A program made the position numbers and the translations under genes. From the NCBI GenBank assembly GCA_023301725.1, contig JALZUD010000024.1, positions 1 to 53,581 of the forward strand: a stretch of 53,581 bases of DNA. Direction: 5' to 3'. Positions within the stretch are counted from its first letter, which is position 1; each line of letters begins with the position of its first letter. The notes beneath the pieces are model-generated. The model was given only the letters and a program-made list of their open reading frames with translations. It was not told the DNA's origin and ran no database searches. This stretch comes from Granulosicoccus sp. (GTDB taxonomy: Bacteria > Pseudomonadota > Gammaproteobacteria > Granulosicoccales > Granulosicoccaceae). Below are positions 53,028 to 53,581 of the stretch, in pieces.

Positions 53028-53581
53028 ATGATCGCCACTAACTCGATACCCCTTCTATTAAAGTTTACTTTGCTTCTCGTGGCGTTGTTAGCATCCAGCT
53101 GTTCAGGTTCAAGCGGATCCTCCTCTGAGGGTACACAACTGGCTACTGACAGTAGCGTTGTAATACCTGGTGAACCTGACGAAACATCAGATGTTCCGGA
53201 TGCAGTCGTTGATGTAGATGCCAGCACAGATACAGATACAGATACAGATACAGATACAGATACAGATACTGATACTGATACTGATACTGATACTGATACT
53301 GATACTGATACTGATACTGACACTGATGCAACAGTACCAGAACAAGGCGAGTCTGACACGTCATCACAATTCACTACGCAAGTAAATTTCGACATCACAG
53401 TTCCCGCCTATGTTTCTAGCGAACTGCGCGTTGAATTGCTCTGGGGTGATGAAGACTTCAGAGCACAATGGGTAGGTGATGAATTCTGGAACGCATCTGC
53501 AGACTTGCAAATGGACACTGAGCACCCTCTAACTGTCACTTTTTATGATGATAACGGCGCCCTGATTTTGGGCGTCTATGA
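53028..53581 (+). CDS. Lipoprotein with Thr-Asp repeats, cut by the window edge
   Basis: The frame opens at the ATG at 53028 and is still open at the last base (184 residues seen). It begins with a signal peptide and lipobox LASSC (Cys25), then a Ser/Gly linker, an acidic linker (DETSDVPDAVVDVDA), then 17 Thr-Asp pairs (53226-53327), and a folded domain starting QFTTQVNFDITVPAYVSSELRVELLWGD. The TD tract would be a flexible, strongly acidic stalk, possibly Ca2+-binding or O-glycosylated. Displayed in the envelope; function of the folded part unknown. Confidence 0.82.
   Translation, partial: MIATNSIPLLLKFTLLLVALLASSCSGSSGSSSEGTQLATDSSVVIPGEPDETSDVPDAVVDVDASTDTDTDTDTDTDTDTDTDTDTDTDTDTDTDTDTDATVPEQGESDTSSQFTTQVNFDITVPAYVSSELRVELLWGDEDFRAQWVGDEFWNASADLQMDTEHPLTVTFYDDNGALILGVY
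53226..53327 (+). repeat. Seventeen hexamer repeats encoding Thr-Asp
   Basis: Seven ACAGAT units followed by ten ACTGAT-type units (one reads ACTGAC). The sharp switch of Thr codon shows two separate expansions. Copy number can change without frameshift. The SVSV-coding frame on the other strand is an artefact of the repeat. Confidence 0.95.

Noticed and set aside
53024..53398. Minus-strand frame rich in Ser-Val repeats
   Set aside because: Antisense of the Thr-Asp repeat; no start signal and no family.

Overview
The window reads as chromosomal DNA of a Gram-negative bacterium, most likely a free-living (probably marine) gammaproteobacterium. This is an inference from protein families and cell-envelope logic: lipoproteins with lipoboxes, outer-membrane barrels, a VF530-type DNA-binding protein, YrbL, RluF, a DUF3034 protein and periplasmic adaptors. 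I saw no rRNA, tRNA, CRISPR array, insertion sequence or phage gene.

Layout. (1) 1-3.8 kb: acid/acyl-CoA catabolism (type III CoA-transferase with a premature end, HMG-CoA-lyase-type enzyme, FCD-type GntR regulator, a 2OG-Fe(II) oxygenase). (2) 3.9-15.1 kb: a long minus-strand sugar locus. It encodes a DTE-type ketose 3-epimerase, DhaL and DhaK-like kinase subunits, a LacD-like aldolase, a GntR/UTRA regulator, an L-fucose-isomerase-like protein, a YnjBCD-type ABC importer and a nucleoside hydrolase. Two near-identical 19-bp operator-like elements overlap good sigma70 promoters in front of its two halves. (3) 15.1-20.7 kb: yrbL sits between a decayed fragment of an acyl-CoA synthetase gene and an intact homologue. 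The intact gene closes an operon of MFS transporter, thiolase-fold protein without the nucleophilic Cys, DUF35 protein and acyl-CoA synthetase. (4) 20.8-26.2 kb: an envelope signalling cluster (cupredoxin, GGDEF-EAL, DUF3034 barrel, truncated-haemoglobin lipoprotein), then a thioredoxin-like protein. (5) 26.9-30.8 kb: a PPVA-repeat lipoprotein, a VF530 protein and an ABC exporter. (6) 30.9-34.9 kb: a cobalamin uptake and salvage operon. (7) 35.4-39.5 kb: a RimK-TrkA_C fusion ligase, an AstE-like deacylase and an orphan histidine kinase. (8) 39.6-40.6 kb: a small lipoprotein and a small barrel protein.

(9) 40.9-49.9 kb is the most striking region. Six tightly coupled minus-strand genes encode a GAF-HlyD fusion, a PqqD-like/M50 protease/adaptor protein, a SecA paralogue, a second HlyD adaptor, a 75-residue protein with the LEPR-x-L-x-S-A-D motif of giant surface proteins, and a tandem-GGDEF protein. 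Together they look like a dedicated export or surface-display machine with c-di-GMP output, and this is my main candidate for an undescribed system. (10) 50.2-53.6 kb: a second 2OG-Fe(II) oxygenase, RluF, a small membrane protein, and a Thr-Asp-repeat lipoprotein that runs off the right edge.

The sugar locus is the second candidate. Isomerase, C3-epimerase, ketose kinase and DHAP-type aldolase form a full route from a free sugar to a ketose 1-phosphate and then to two small carbon units. The importer and nucleoside hydrolase suggest that the sugar may enter as an N-glycoside.
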